This document shows, in pieces, positions 1 through 7,056 of a DNA stretch of 14,167 nucleotides (position 1 is the stretch's first letter; every line of letters begins with the position of its first letter). The stretch is from the NCBI GenBank assembly GCA_020026035.1, contig JAHHRC010000028.1, positions 1 to 14,167 on the forward strand, read 5' to 3'. The notes under the pieces were generated by a model. The model was not told the origin of the DNA and made no database searches. It saw nothing but the letters and a program-made list of their open reading frames with translations. Made by a program: the position numbers and the translations under genes. Source of the stretch: Erysipelotrichaceae bacterium (lineage in GTDB: Bacteria; Bacillota_I; Bacilli_A; Erysipelotrichales; Erysipelotrichaceae).

Positions 1-190
1 ACTAACACCTCTTTTAACAAATCTACACTTACCTTGATATATTCTGTACCGATTGATTACGCAAAATTAACACGTAAGTCAAAAAAATAATGATACAAAA
101 ACTCAGTAAGCTAACGCTAATTCACATCGTTATGCTAATAGAATGAGTACGTCACGTCAACTACATTGCTTACATTGATTTAACATTGAC
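1..190. other. Non-coding upstream region of an off-window minus-strand gene (probable)
   Basis: No open frame with a plausible ribosome binding site is seen here. Read on the minus strand, positions 12-6 give AGAGGTG, a good Shine-Dalgarno core placed so that a start codon would fall just left of position 1. Two weak minus-strand promoter candidates lie upstream: TTGCGT (64-59) with a 17-nt spacer to TATATC (41-36), and TTGACG (160-155) with a 17-nt spacer to TAGCAT (137-132). Neither is close to consensus. The gene itself is not in the window, so its identity is unknown. Confidence 0.35.
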
Positions 191-222
191 CAAAAAGAAA
201 AGGACTTCTTTCGAAATCCTTT
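191..222 (-). terminator. Intrinsic terminator of the small membrane protein gene
   Basis: On the minus strand a 10-bp stem (222-213 with 208-199, one G-T pair) closes on a GAAA tetraloop. It is followed by a U-rich tract (TCTTTTT) down to 192. It lies 18 nt after the stop codon at 240-242, so it ends that transcript. Confidence 0.85.
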
Positions 223-239
223 CCCGCTCACATGTCACT

Positions 240-500
240 CTACTCTTCTGACTTTCCCTGTTTTTCCTCAGCATAGTCCGGATGTGGATGATTTGGATTT
301 AATAATTCGTTATAACTATTCATTCGAACGAACAAATACCCAAATAGCGCAATGATAAACAACGAAACGCCTACACCAGCCACATTCCACGGAGTCTTCA
401 GGTCAACGAAGAATATTTTCAACACTGCGAGCACACATACCACCAGCAACAAATAACTCGCCTTATTCGTTACCACAATCCATGATTCTTTCTTCTTCAT
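240..500 (-). CDS. Small two-helix membrane protein of unknown function
   Basis: I do not recognise a family. The protein is 86 residues. A basic start (MKKKES) leads into two hydrophobic segments at about residues 14-32 and 39-58. A polar tail follows with an NPNHPHPDY stretch and a run of Glu and Lys. By the positive-inside rule the short basic N terminus is probably cytoplasmic; two helices would then put the tail in the cytoplasm as well. The start at 500 is chosen because AAAGGAG (513-507) sits 6 nt upstream. An in-frame codon 36 nt further upstream would put that ribosome site inside the coding region. The gene is alone: its own terminator follows, and the neighbouring transcript ends at 640. 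The leader carries two small stacked inverted repeats (517-537). A membrane location is well supported; any function would be a guess. Confidence 0.75.
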   Translation of the reverse strand: MKKKESWIVVTNKASYLLLVVCVLAVLKIFFVDLKTPWNVAGVGVSLFIIALFGYLFVRMNSYNELLNPNHPHPDYAEEKQGKSEE

Positions 501-639
501 TTTCGACTCCTTTCTAACAGGTCCTGTGAGCTTCACAAGTATCCTTGTCTACCTACAGTGTTATCGATTTTAATGTGAAATTCAATATCTTTAAACATGA
601 AATTATCTGATAAATATCAATGTTTCATCACTTTTCCTT

Positions 640-666
640 ATAAAAAAGCACGAGTTTCCTCATGCT
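640..666 (-). terminator. Intrinsic terminator overlapping a stop codon
   Basis: On the minus strand an 8-bp stem (666-659 with 654-647, one T-G pair) closes on a GAAA tetraloop and runs into TTTTTT (647-642). The outermost base of the stem is the last base of the TAA stop codon of the 134-residue protein gene (668-666). Confidence 0.85.
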
Positions 667-1070
667 TACTTTTGAAAACATTCGACCAATCGTTGAAACT
701 GCGATTCATTGATCTTATAAATCCCATTATACGGTTGATCAATGTAATAATTCGCATTCTTTTGATAGATCAAAGAACGCATACTACCATGTGCCTTCAT
801 ATGCATAGTGAACCAATAAATATCATTCGCATCATCAAGCTTAGGCTCTTCATTAATCCAGAACGAATACACTGGCTTCACTTCTTTTAACACCTCAACA
901 AAAGGCTCTAAATGCTTCTCTAAATCCATATCATATGTTTGATTATTCGCTTCAATTTCAATTCTTTCCACTACATCCAATTGTGGCACATAGACTCTAT
1001 ACGTAGTCAAATTCGCTTCCACAATCATCAATACAACAAACAACGATACAACGATCATAATCTTCTTCAT
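666..1070 (-). CDS. Hypothetical exported or membrane-anchored protein (DUF5301-like)
   Basis: This is a 134-residue protein. A short basic start (MKKIM) precedes a single hydrophobic segment at about residues 4-18, which could be a signal peptide or an uncleaved anchor; there is no lipobox cysteine. The remainder, about residues 22-134, is a soluble alpha/beta-looking domain. It has a YYIDQPYNGIYKI segment (108-120) that reminds me of the small DUF5301 domain family; I recall this from memory and have not searched it. The start is supported by GAGG (1082-1079) 8 nt upstream. The gene follows the M20D amidohydrolase gene by only 41 nt with no hairpin between them, so the two are probably co-transcribed, ending at the terminator at 640-666. 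The function is unknown. Placement outside the membrane is inferred from the N terminus. Confidence 0.7.
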   Translation of the reverse strand: MKKIMIVVSLFVVLMIVEANLTTYRVYVPQLDVVERIEIEANNQTYDMDLEKHLEPFVEVLKEVKPVYSFWINEEPKLDDANDIYWFTMHMKAHGSMRSLIYQKNANYYIDQPYNGIYKINESQFQRLVECFQK

Positions 1071-1111
1071 ATGCTATACCTCGTTAAGAATTTAGCATAA
1101 ATATAAATCAA

Positions 1112-2173
1112 TCACAAGTTCTTTACGATATCCAAAAAGACCTTCCCACTCACTTCTAAAATCGCATCATTGTAGTCATAACACTCCGTATGAAGACCTG
1201 GATGATCAACTCCAGCACCAACGCCAAAGAAACAACCTTTTGCATAATGTAAGTAATGCCCAAAGTCCTCTGACCAACGCATCGGTTCGTCTAATACCTT
1301 CCCATGTTCAAAGTCTAATAACCAATCTACACACGCGTTTGTATTAATCACCGAAGGAAATGCATCTTGAACATCTACCGAAAACGCAAGACCTTCCTTT
1401 GTGGCTAGGTCCTTTGCATAGCCTACAATACAACGGTCCATTTCTTCTAAATCCTCATCCGTTTCCGCCCGCATTGTCAAATACACTTTTGCTCTTTCGG
1501 CCGCTTTCCCAAAGTTTCGATCTCCCATATGAACACCAATCACCGTACATAATGTCAACTGCTTCGTTTCCTTTGCATTCCATTCCTGCACCTTTAACAA
1601 TACCTTCGCCACAACTTCACTTGGATTCACACCCAACTCTGGATACGCCGCATGGGTAGGTTTTCCTACAAACGACAACGTAACTCCTTTACTAGCAAGG
1701 GCGAACGTATCATGAATACAATACACAACCCCTTCTTCAAACCCCGGCAAATTATGCATCCCAAAGACATAATCAATCTTCTCTAAATCAAAGATCTTAC
1801 AACACTTCTTCGCCCCTTGTCCTGTTTCTTCTTCCGGTTGGAAAATCAAAAATACATTGCGATCTACTTCCATCTCATCCAACATACAAGCCACATAACA
1901 CATCTGTGTCGCATGTCCATCATGCCCACACAAATGCTTCGCACCACCCTCAATAACCGGCAATGCATCATAATCACAACGCAAGGCAATCGAAGGCTTA
2001 CTACCATTCTCTATATGCTTTGCATAAAAGAAATCCCCACAGTCCACAATCTCTAAATGCTTCGTATGCTTCTTCAAAAAAGCCATCAGAATCTCTTTCG
2101 TATTCGTTTCTTCTCCACTTACTTCCGCATTACGATTCAATTCGTGTCGTAACGCATAGAACACATCTTCCAT
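1112..2173 (-). CDS. M20D family amidohydrolase/carboxypeptidase
   Basis: This is a 353-residue zinc-type amidohydrolase of the M20D group (HipO, YxeP, AbgB, IAA-amino-acid hydrolases), which split N-acyl or N-aminoacyl groups from amino acids. The family signature is complete. LRHELNRNAEVSGEE near the N terminus matches the usual opening. CGHDGH (82-87) supplies Cys82 and His84. FQPEEE (111-116) supplies the catalytic and metal Glu pair, GMHNLP supplies His140, PTHAAYPELG (172-181) is the lid-domain His loop, SEDF lies at 301-304 and LHTECYDYND supplies His328. There is no signal peptide, so it is cytoplasmic. The start fits the family N terminus; upstream the leader reads GTAGGTG. It lies head to head with the PepV-like dipeptidase and is followed by the 134-residue protein gene, probably on one transcript. 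The substrate cannot be told from sequence: N-acetyl amino acids, acyl-diaminopimelate and aromatic conjugates are all possible. Confidence 0.9.
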   Translation of the reverse strand: MEDVFYALRHELNRNAEVSGEETNTKEILMAFLKKHTKHLEIVDCGDFFYAKHIENGSKPSIALRCDYDALPVIEGGAKHLCGHDGHATQMCYVACMLDEMEVDRNVFLIFQPEEETGQGAKKCCKIFDLEKIDYVFGMHNLPGFEEGVVYCIHDTFALASKGVTLSFVGKPTHAAYPELGVNPSEVVAKVLLKVQEWNAKETKQLTLCTVIGVHMGDRNFGKAAERAKVYLTMRAETDEDLEEMDRCIVGYAKDLATKEGLAFSVDVQDAFPSVINTNACVDWLLDFEHGKVLDEPMRWSEDFGHYLHYAKGCFFGVGAGVDHPGLHTECYDYNDAILEVSGKVFLDIVKNL

Positions 2174-2232
2174 CCTACACCTACGCTTTCTACCTCAAGT
2201 CTAGACCTTGCATACCACAAAGTCCATACACC

Positions 2233-2260
2233 TTGCACCAAATAAAACCTCCGTTATAAT
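2233..2260 (+). promoter_or_regulatory. Promoter of the PepV-like dipeptidase gene
   Basis: TTGCAC (2233-2238), a 16-nt spacer, then a perfect TATAAT (2255-2260). Transcription would begin at about 2267, giving a very short leader. Because the -10 box contains the ATG at 2259, in-frame starts at 2208 and 2259 are excluded and the ATG at 2286 is left as the translation start. Confidence 0.75.
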
Positions 2261-2285
2261 GGACTTAAAGAAAGTGAGAACAGAT

Positions 2286-3647
2286 ATGGACTTAAAACAA
2301 AGAATTGAACAAGAACTTCCAGAAATCATTGAAAACATGAAAACCCTCATCTCTTACCCATCTGTACTAGATGAACCACAAGAAGGCGCTCCATTTGGAC
2401 AAGCCAACAAAGACTGCCTCGAAGCCGCACTACGCATCATGGACTCCTATGGCTTTACAACCAAAAACCTCGATGGCTATGCCGGTTATGCAGAAGTAGG
2501 AAAAGGTGAAAAACTCATCGGTATGGTAGGACACTTAGACGTTGTCCCAGTCAGTGATGGATGGACAAGTGACCCATTCACACTACAAGTCACAGAAGAC
2601 AAACTCATCGGAAGAGGCGCAACCGATGACAAAGGCCCAATGTGCTGTGCTATGGCAGCTTTAAAAATCGTTGATGAAATGATTGACGACTACCCAGCCC
2701 GCATCCGCCTTGTCTTTGGCTGTAACGAAGAAAGCGGCTCCGCTTGCCTTGCCCACTACGTCAAAGAAGAAGGAAGCTTTGACTATGGCTTCACACCAGA
2801 TGGCGACTTCCCAGGCATCAACGGTGAAAAAGGCTTCCTACTAGCCGATGCCTACATCAAAACAACCAACATCCTTAACATCCAAGCAGGATCTGCCCAC
2901 AATGTCGTACCAGGCTTAACAACCATTGAAGTACCAAACAATAGCTTCAACATCGAAAGCTTCAAACAAACCCTCGACAACCAAAACACCAAATATGAAA
3001 TCATCGAAGGAAACACCACAACCATTAAAGTCTTTGGGACCATGGCACACGCCTCGACACCAGACCTAGGAAATAGCTCCATCCTTCAAGCCTTCAACGC
3101 TTTATACCACGCCAACTTCCAAGATGAAGCAGTCAACTTCTTCCATGAAAAATTCCTCTTAGAAACAAACGGTGCTCATTTAAACCTTGACCTATCCGAT
3201 GACTTTGGACCTCTCACCCTAAACATCGGAGTGATGGATCAAAAAGACGATACGATTCACTTTGTGATCGATATTCGTTTCCCAGTCACAATGCATGTAA
3301 AAGACATTGAAGAAAGCCTCATTTCAAACATCGAATCCTTCGACCAAGCAAAATGTGTCGTAGCCGAAGCAGAAGAACCACTCTTCTATGAACCAGATTG
3401 TGAACTCGTACAATCCCTCTACCAATCCTATGTCGAAGTCACAAATGATACCGAACATAAACCGATGGTCATTGGTGGAGGAACTTATGCTAAGGCAATC
3501 AAAAACACCATCGCCTTTGGAGCTGAATTCCCAAATGATCCAGACATCCACATGCATGGTGACGATGAATTCATGCCTCTAGAAAACGTAGCCAAACAAA
3601 CCGAAATCTACGTTCGTGCATTACTAAACCTATTAAAACTTGTTTAA
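2286..3647 (+). CDS. pepV: Sapep/PepV-type metal-dependent dipeptidase (M20A)
   Basis: This is a 453-residue cytoplasmic dipeptidase of the PepV/Sapep group, which releases amino acids from a broad range of dipeptides. Visible motifs follow the family order. GHLDVVP (82-88) gives metal His83 and Asp85. GRGATDDKGP (109-118) gives the bridging Asp115. GCNEESGS (145-152) gives the Glu148/Glu149 pair. TPDGDFPGINGEKG (170-183) is the PepV-type metal Asp loop, followed by the lid domain with SAHNVVPG. GGGTYAKAI precedes the C-terminal metal His in the HMHGDDEF segment (422-429). The length is close to the usual 460-470. The ATG at 2286 is chosen because the gene's -10 box ends at 2260 and AAAGTGAG (2271-2278) lies 7 nt upstream. 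The gene is monocistronic, with its own promoter and terminator, and divergent from the M20D amidohydrolase. Codons end mostly in C or A, unlike the minus-strand genes. Confidence 0.93.
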   Translation: MDLKQRIEQELPEIIENMKTLISYPSVLDEPQEGAPFGQANKDCLEAALRIMDSYGFTTKNLDGYAGYAEVGKGEKLIGMVGHLDVVPVSDGWTSDPFTLQVTEDKLIGRGATDDKGPMCCAMAALKIVDEMIDDYPARIRLVFGCNEESGSACLAHYVKEEGSFDYGFTPDGDFPGINGEKGFLLADAYIKTTNILNIQAGSAHNVVPGLTTIEVPNNSFNIESFKQTLDNQNTKYEIIEGNTTTIKVFGTMAHASTPDLGNSSILQAFNALYHANFQDEAVNFFHEKFLLETNGAHLNLDLSDDFGPLTLNIGVMDQKDDTIHFVIDIRFPVTMHVKDIEESLISNIESFDQAKCVVAEAEEPLFYEPDCELVQSLYQSYVEVTNDTEHKPMVIGGGTYAKAIKNTIAFGAEFPNDPDIHMHGDDEFMPLENVAKQTEIYVRALLNLLKLV

Positions 3648-3649
3648 CC

Positions 3650-3674
3650 AAAGTGGCTTAACGGCCACTTTTTT
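3650..3674 (+). terminator. Intrinsic terminator of the dipeptidase gene
   Basis: An 8-bp stem, AAAGTGGC (3650-3657) with GCCACTTT (3664-3671), closes on a 6-nt loop and ends in TTTTTT (3669-3674). It starts 3 nt after the stop codon. Confidence 0.88.
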
Positions 3675-3678
3675 CAAT

Positions 3679-3705
3679 AAAAAAACCACAACCGAAGTTG
3701 CAGTT
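3679..3705 (-). terminator. Intrinsic terminator of the serine hydrolase gene
   Basis: On the minus strand a 9-bp stem (3705-3697 with 3692-3684, two G-T pairs) closes on an extra-stable C(TTCG)G tetraloop. A run of seven T follows (3685-3679). The stem begins in the last base of the TAA stop codon (3707-3705). It sits back to back with the dipeptidase terminator. Confidence 0.9.
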
Positions 3706-5081
3706 TATCCAAAGACAACCGTCGCTTCATCCATCTGCGACCAAAGTCCTTTTACACTATATTCCATGGTAATCGTATGCTCATCAAACCGCAGTAACAA
3801 CGTCGTACTTGCCGTTGAATCCGACTCAAGCACCCGTACTGCTAGTGTTGATGGTGTAAGCCAAGCATAATTCGCATAGGCATACTTCGAACAACTTACC
3901 CGCTTCAATTGATCCTTCACCAAATATGGATTAAAGCCAATACATTGATTCTTCTGCTTATGCCACTCATTATACTTCGCCACAATCCGATACGTATGGA
4001 AATTACGCTTACAAGCAATCATAATCCCATCTTCCAATTGGGTAATCGTCAAATACTCCATTCGGAAGTAATTGCTTTGTGCCACTAACAACAAATCATC
4101 AAACAAATAAATCATCTGACTCTTTTCTTCCCCAACAAGCACCGGATTCTCTAATACTTCCTCTTCAATTACTTCTTCTTGATTCAACGCCTCATACAAA
4201 CAAGCAAGAATCTCTTTTGAACTTTCACTTGTCGTATGCATCGTAATCACAAGGTCTTCTTCCTTTAACATAAAGACAAGCTGACCAAACATACCTGAAC
4301 AACGAACCCCTTTTGTACAAAGCCAATACTGGAACCCATACCCTTGACGCTCTTGTTCATCCAAACTCTTACAATAATCATTCTCCATTTGTTTTGAAGT
4401 TGCCAACTCATTGTATGCCTTTGAAAGAACTTGTTTTCCTTCATACATCCCATCGTGCATACAACAAACACCAAACTTCGCCAAATCATGAATCTTTAAA
4501 TGCAAACCAAACCCACCTAAAGAACGATTAAACTTATCTTCATCCCAAGCATATTCTTCAATTCCCAACGGTTCAAAGATCCGCTTCTCAACAAACTTCG
4601 CAAGCTTCATACCACTCACCTTAGAAACCAAAGCCCCTAACAAATGCGAACAATGTGAGTTATACAAAAACTTCGTCCCAGGTTCAAACACAACCGGCTT
4701 TTGTAAGACCTTAATAATCGGATCACTATCCTTATTGACCCTTGTCTCACAATCCTGGCCCATCGACATCGTTAATAAATGACGTACCGTCACCTTCTTA
4801 AACATATCATCAAACAAGCACACTTCATACTCAGGGAAATAGTCAATCCAAGGCGTATCCAACCCAACAAGCCCATCTTCCACAAGCAAGCCAATCGCCT
4901 GTGAGGTAAAGGACTTTGTCACCGAATACAGCGGATGCAAGCTATCTAGTTCATAAGGCTTCACCGCTTCTTCATACAACCATTCGCCCTTCTCATAGAT
5001 ACTCATGGAATGTACTTCAATATCGCTTTTGTTTAATAATCGAAAAAAATGATTTCGGGTATTTTCATTCATCTTCACCAT
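3705..5081 (-). CDS. Serine hydrolase, class C beta-lactamase/PBP-like, with C-terminal beta domain
   Basis: This is a 458-residue protein. Residues 1-300 form a class C beta-lactamase-like (AmpC/EstB/DD-peptidase) fold. LYSVTKSFTSQAIG carries the nucleophile Ser53 and Lys56. Tyr140 lies in FLYNSHCSHLLGALV, where the usual Y-x-N appears as Y-N-S. The KTG/HxG position seems to be the C-S-G-x-F-G-Q stretch near residues 262-267. About residues 310-458 form an extra, probably beta-rich domain of unknown role. There is no signal peptide or membrane segment, so unlike penicillin-binding proteins it looks cytoplasmic. Likely activities are an esterase, amidase or D-amino-acid peptidase; beta-lactam resistance is not implied. 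The start at 5081 has GGAGG (5090-5086) 4 nt upstream; the ATG at 5072 is an alternative. No convincing promoter was found, but the terminator at 5151-5183 separates it from the decarboxylase gene. Confidence 0.85.
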   Translation of the reverse strand: MVKMNENTRNHFFRLLNKSDIEVHSMSIYEKGEWLYEEAVKPYELDSLHPLYSVTKSFTSQAIGLLVEDGLVGLDTPWIDYFPEYEVCLFDDMFKKVTVRHLLTMSMGQDCETRVNKDSDPIIKVLQKPVVFEPGTKFLYNSHCSHLLGALVSKVSGMKLAKFVEKRIFEPLGIEEYAWDEDKFNRSLGGFGLHLKIHDLAKFGVCCMHDGMYEGKQVLSKAYNELATSKQMENDYCKSLDEQERQGYGFQYWLCTKGVRCSGMFGQLVFMLKEEDLVITMHTTSESSKEILACLYEALNQEEVIEEEVLENPVLVGEEKSQMIYLFDDLLLVAQSNYFRMEYLTITQLEDGIMIACKRNFHTYRIVAKYNEWHKQKNQCIGFNPYLVKDQLKRVSCSKYAYANYAWLTPSTLAVRVLESDSTASTTLLLRFDEHTITMEYSVKGLWSQMDEATVVFG

Positions 5082-5150
5082 GTCGCCTCCTTCATTTGAC
5101 ACCATCATACATGATACAAATCCAAAGATTAAAAGATATGCTCAAAAATC

Positions 5151-5183
5151 AAAAAATAGGCTAGAACATCCCGTTCTAACCTA
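5151..5183 (-). terminator. Intrinsic terminator of the decarboxylase gene
   Basis: On the minus strand an 11-bp stem (5183-5173 with 5167-5157, one T-G pair) closes on a GGGAT loop and is followed by TTTTTT (5156-5151). It lies 5 nt after the stop codon at 5189-5191. Confidence 0.92.
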
Positions 5184-5188
5184 TACAC

Positions 5189-6901
5189 TTACTGTTCTAC
5201 AGCACGCATTGCCTTTTCTACAAATGCCACTACATCTCTTTGTAAATCTTCAATGTGATCATTTCTAAACGGTGTCATCGGATACGCCTTCAAAGACGCA
5301 ATCGGTTGTCCATAATCACTCACTCTAAAGTCACTCGTATACGATAATGCCGGACCATTTTCTTCAAACGTCAACCGTCTTAACTCACTAGCAACATCCA
5401 ATTGGAACTGATTAAACCTTGCAAGATCTTCACTATACGCTTCATCACACAATTCATGTTCATACTGCATCCTCGCATAGTCTTTTCCATACTTTTCTTT
5501 CAAGCTACTTGGATACACTCTAAACAATGTCACAAAGCCATGATCTTCCTCATTCAAGCAAACAATCCCTTCTGTTTCCTTAAACAACTTACGCAACGCA
5601 ATTTCCGCTTCCACATGTTCCGCTAAAATCGCCCGATAGCCATCTAAACCAAAGTACTTCAAATTACACCAAGCCGTTAATGGATAATTCCCACCACGCG
5701 AACATTCCAAGGTGTACTTACCAGGTGTATATGCACTAAATTGATATAAATACGCCATATCATGTCCCTTACGAGCCAATAAATCCAAATCCTTTGCGTC
5801 CTTTACAAGCACCAATGTTGAGTTATAACAAGAGAATCCCGTCTTATGGAAATCAATTCCAATCGCATCGGCTACATGTAAATGTTGAACCTTGTTGTAA
5901 ACTTCTTGAATTGCCTTTTTTGCATCATCCGACAATTCCAGTTCATTTGTTTCAAAGTCATAACCTCTAAACATTGACCATGCCCAACCTATAACCGCAT
6001 CGGCATAGATAAATGGCCGCTTTACATCCTTATGACGTTCTACAAATCGATCCACCACTTCGCTAATTCCTTGAATGTCATCTACCCCAAAGGCATCGGT
6101 CGTTCCAATCGTTGCGACAATCACCGCAACCGTCTTTCCTTCCTTATAACAAGCTTCCATCGTTTCTTCTAAATGGTTCAAATCCATCGAATTATCACGA
6201 TTCAAATGAATTGGACGAATCTGATTACTTCCAAGCCCGGTCCAATCACTACAATTAATCGCCGCAAAGTGTCCAACTTCACTCACCAATAACTGCGCAT
6301 CTTCACGAATTCCAGTAAACCTTGTCTCTTTCCCTAGAACCTTTGTTAATCCAAGTTTTGTCCCAAACAAATACGCACCAGTTCCACCAAAGGTAAAGTG
6401 CCCAATGGACTTTTGTTCATCATATCCTACAAGCTTTGAAATCATCGCAGCGACTTCAATTTCTAACGCCGCAATATTTCCAGCATAGTCTTGTTCGACT
6501 AAGTTTGGATTAAACATCGCTCCTAAGAAACTTCCCATCATACTTGGAATACCAGCTGCCGGGACGACATTAAACATCGTCTTTGGATGAGCTAAGTTAT
6601 ACATTCCATTAAAATATGGAATCACCTCTTCCATCACTTGTTCTAAAGAACTCGACGTCTTCGGAATCGATACTTCCTTTTTGACCTTCGCAATTCCCTC
6701 TTCTGTATCGACAATACAATTTGGTGTTCCCAAATAACATTTATCCTCATCTTGCGTTGTTTTTAACGAAGAAATGGACGTAATCGCTTGATTCATCACT
6801 TCCTTCAAACGCGCTTCGCTTTCATAATCTTGATACGGATTCACAAAGGCACCATGTACTTTTTCTTCAATGATTCTCTCCCATACTCTTTTCTGTTCCA
6901 C
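5189..6901 (-). CDS. Group II PLP-dependent amino acid decarboxylase, substrate unassigned
   Basis: This is a 570-residue cytoplasmic enzyme of the group II pyridoxal-phosphate decarboxylases (glutamate, tyrosine, aromatic amino acid and histidine decarboxylase superfamily), which remove the alpha-carboxyl of an amino acid to give the amine. Schiff-base Lys353 lies in GIDFHKTGF (348-356). His211 in EVGHFA is the ring-stacking His. Asp301 in YADAVIGWAW takes the place of the usual HVDAAxGG Asp. The phosphate-binding loop reads FTFGGTGA (169-176) rather than the common FTSGGTEAN. HPKTMFNVVPAAGIPS (105-120) is the usual substrate-pocket entry region. The start codon is GTG at 6901, with AGAAGG 7 nt upstream. 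It has its own strong promoter and terminator, and no amino acid/amine antiporter gene is adjacent, so an acid-resistance role is not supported by context. The exact substrate cannot be read from the sequence. Confidence 0.87.
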   Translation of the reverse strand: MEQKRVWERIIEEKVHGAFVNPYQDYESEARLKEVMNQAITSISSLKTTQDEDKCYLGTPNCIVDTEEGIAKVKKEVSIPKTSSSLEQVMEEVIPYFNGMYNLAHPKTMFNVVPAAGIPSMMGSFLGAMFNPNLVEQDYAGNIAALEIEVAAMISKLVGYDEQKSIGHFTFGGTGAYLFGTKLGLTKVLGKETRFTGIREDAQLLVSEVGHFAAINCSDWTGLGSNQIRPIHLNRDNSMDLNHLEETMEACYKEGKTVAVIVATIGTTDAFGVDDIQGISEVVDRFVERHKDVKRPFIYADAVIGWAWSMFRGYDFETNELELSDDAKKAIQEVYNKVQHLHVADAIGIDFHKTGFSCYNSTLVLVKDAKDLDLLARKGHDMAYLYQFSAYTPGKYTLECSRGGNYPLTAWCNLKYFGLDGYRAILAEHVEAEIALRKLFKETEGIVCLNEEDHGFVTLFRVYPSSLKEKYGKDYARMQYEHELCDEAYSEDLARFNQFQLDVASELRRLTFEENGPALSYTSDFRVSDYGQPIASLKAYPMTPFRNDHIEDLQRDVVAFVEKAMRAVEQ

Positions 6902-6957
6902 GTTAAAACCTTCTTTCTATCACTAATATGTATAAATCATCTACTTGCATTATCTTC

Positions 6958-6985
6958 ATTATAGAACGCTTCTTTTTTATTTCAA
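6958..6985 (-). promoter_or_regulatory. Strong promoter of the decarboxylase gene
   Basis: Minus strand: TTGAAA (6985-6980), a 16-nt spacer, then a perfect TATAAT (6963-6958). The leader to the GTG start at 6901 would be about 50 nt. Confidence 0.8.
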
Positions 6986-7020
6986 CCACTGCTATACAGA
7001 ACAAAAACATTGTCTAATTT

Positions 7021-7051
7021 AAAAAGGCTACTCCACAAACGGGAATAGCCT
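7021..7051 (-). terminator. Intrinsic terminator of gpmI
   Basis: On the minus strand a 10-bp stem (7051-7042 with 7034-7025, one T-G pair) has a 7-nt loop and is followed by T residues at 7025-7021. It lies 5 nt after the stop codon (7057-7059). Confidence 0.88.
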
Positions 7052-7056
7052 ATTGA

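Noticed and set aside
525..537. TGTGA...TCACA as a CRP-type site
   Set aside because: The spacer is 3 nt, not the 6 nt of CRP/FNR sites, and it lies in a leader rather than at a promoter.
597..890. Open frame on the plus strand with no stop over about 290 nt
   Set aside because: It crosses a well-supported minus-strand terminator and lies antisense to the 134-residue protein gene. It has no ribosome site and no sensible protein character.
2208..2285. In-frame upstream starts that would lengthen the dipeptidase
   Set aside because: The perfect -10 box TATAAT (2255-2260) covers the ATG at 2259 and lies downstream of 2208. The added residues do not fit the family N terminus.
3706..5081. Calling the serine hydrolase a beta-lactamase resistance gene
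   Set aside because: Only the fold-level motifs match. There is no export signal, and the second motif differs from that of true class C beta-lactamases.
5082..5150. Promoter for the serine hydrolase gene
   Set aside because: AT-rich hexamers such as TATGAT and TATCAT occur, but none pairs with a credible -35. A promoter must exist because the upstream terminator is strong, but I cannot point to it.
6902..7020. Possible riboswitch or leader RNA before the decarboxylase
   Set aside because: The transcribed leader would be only about 50 nt and shows no stable hairpin or known aptamer motif.
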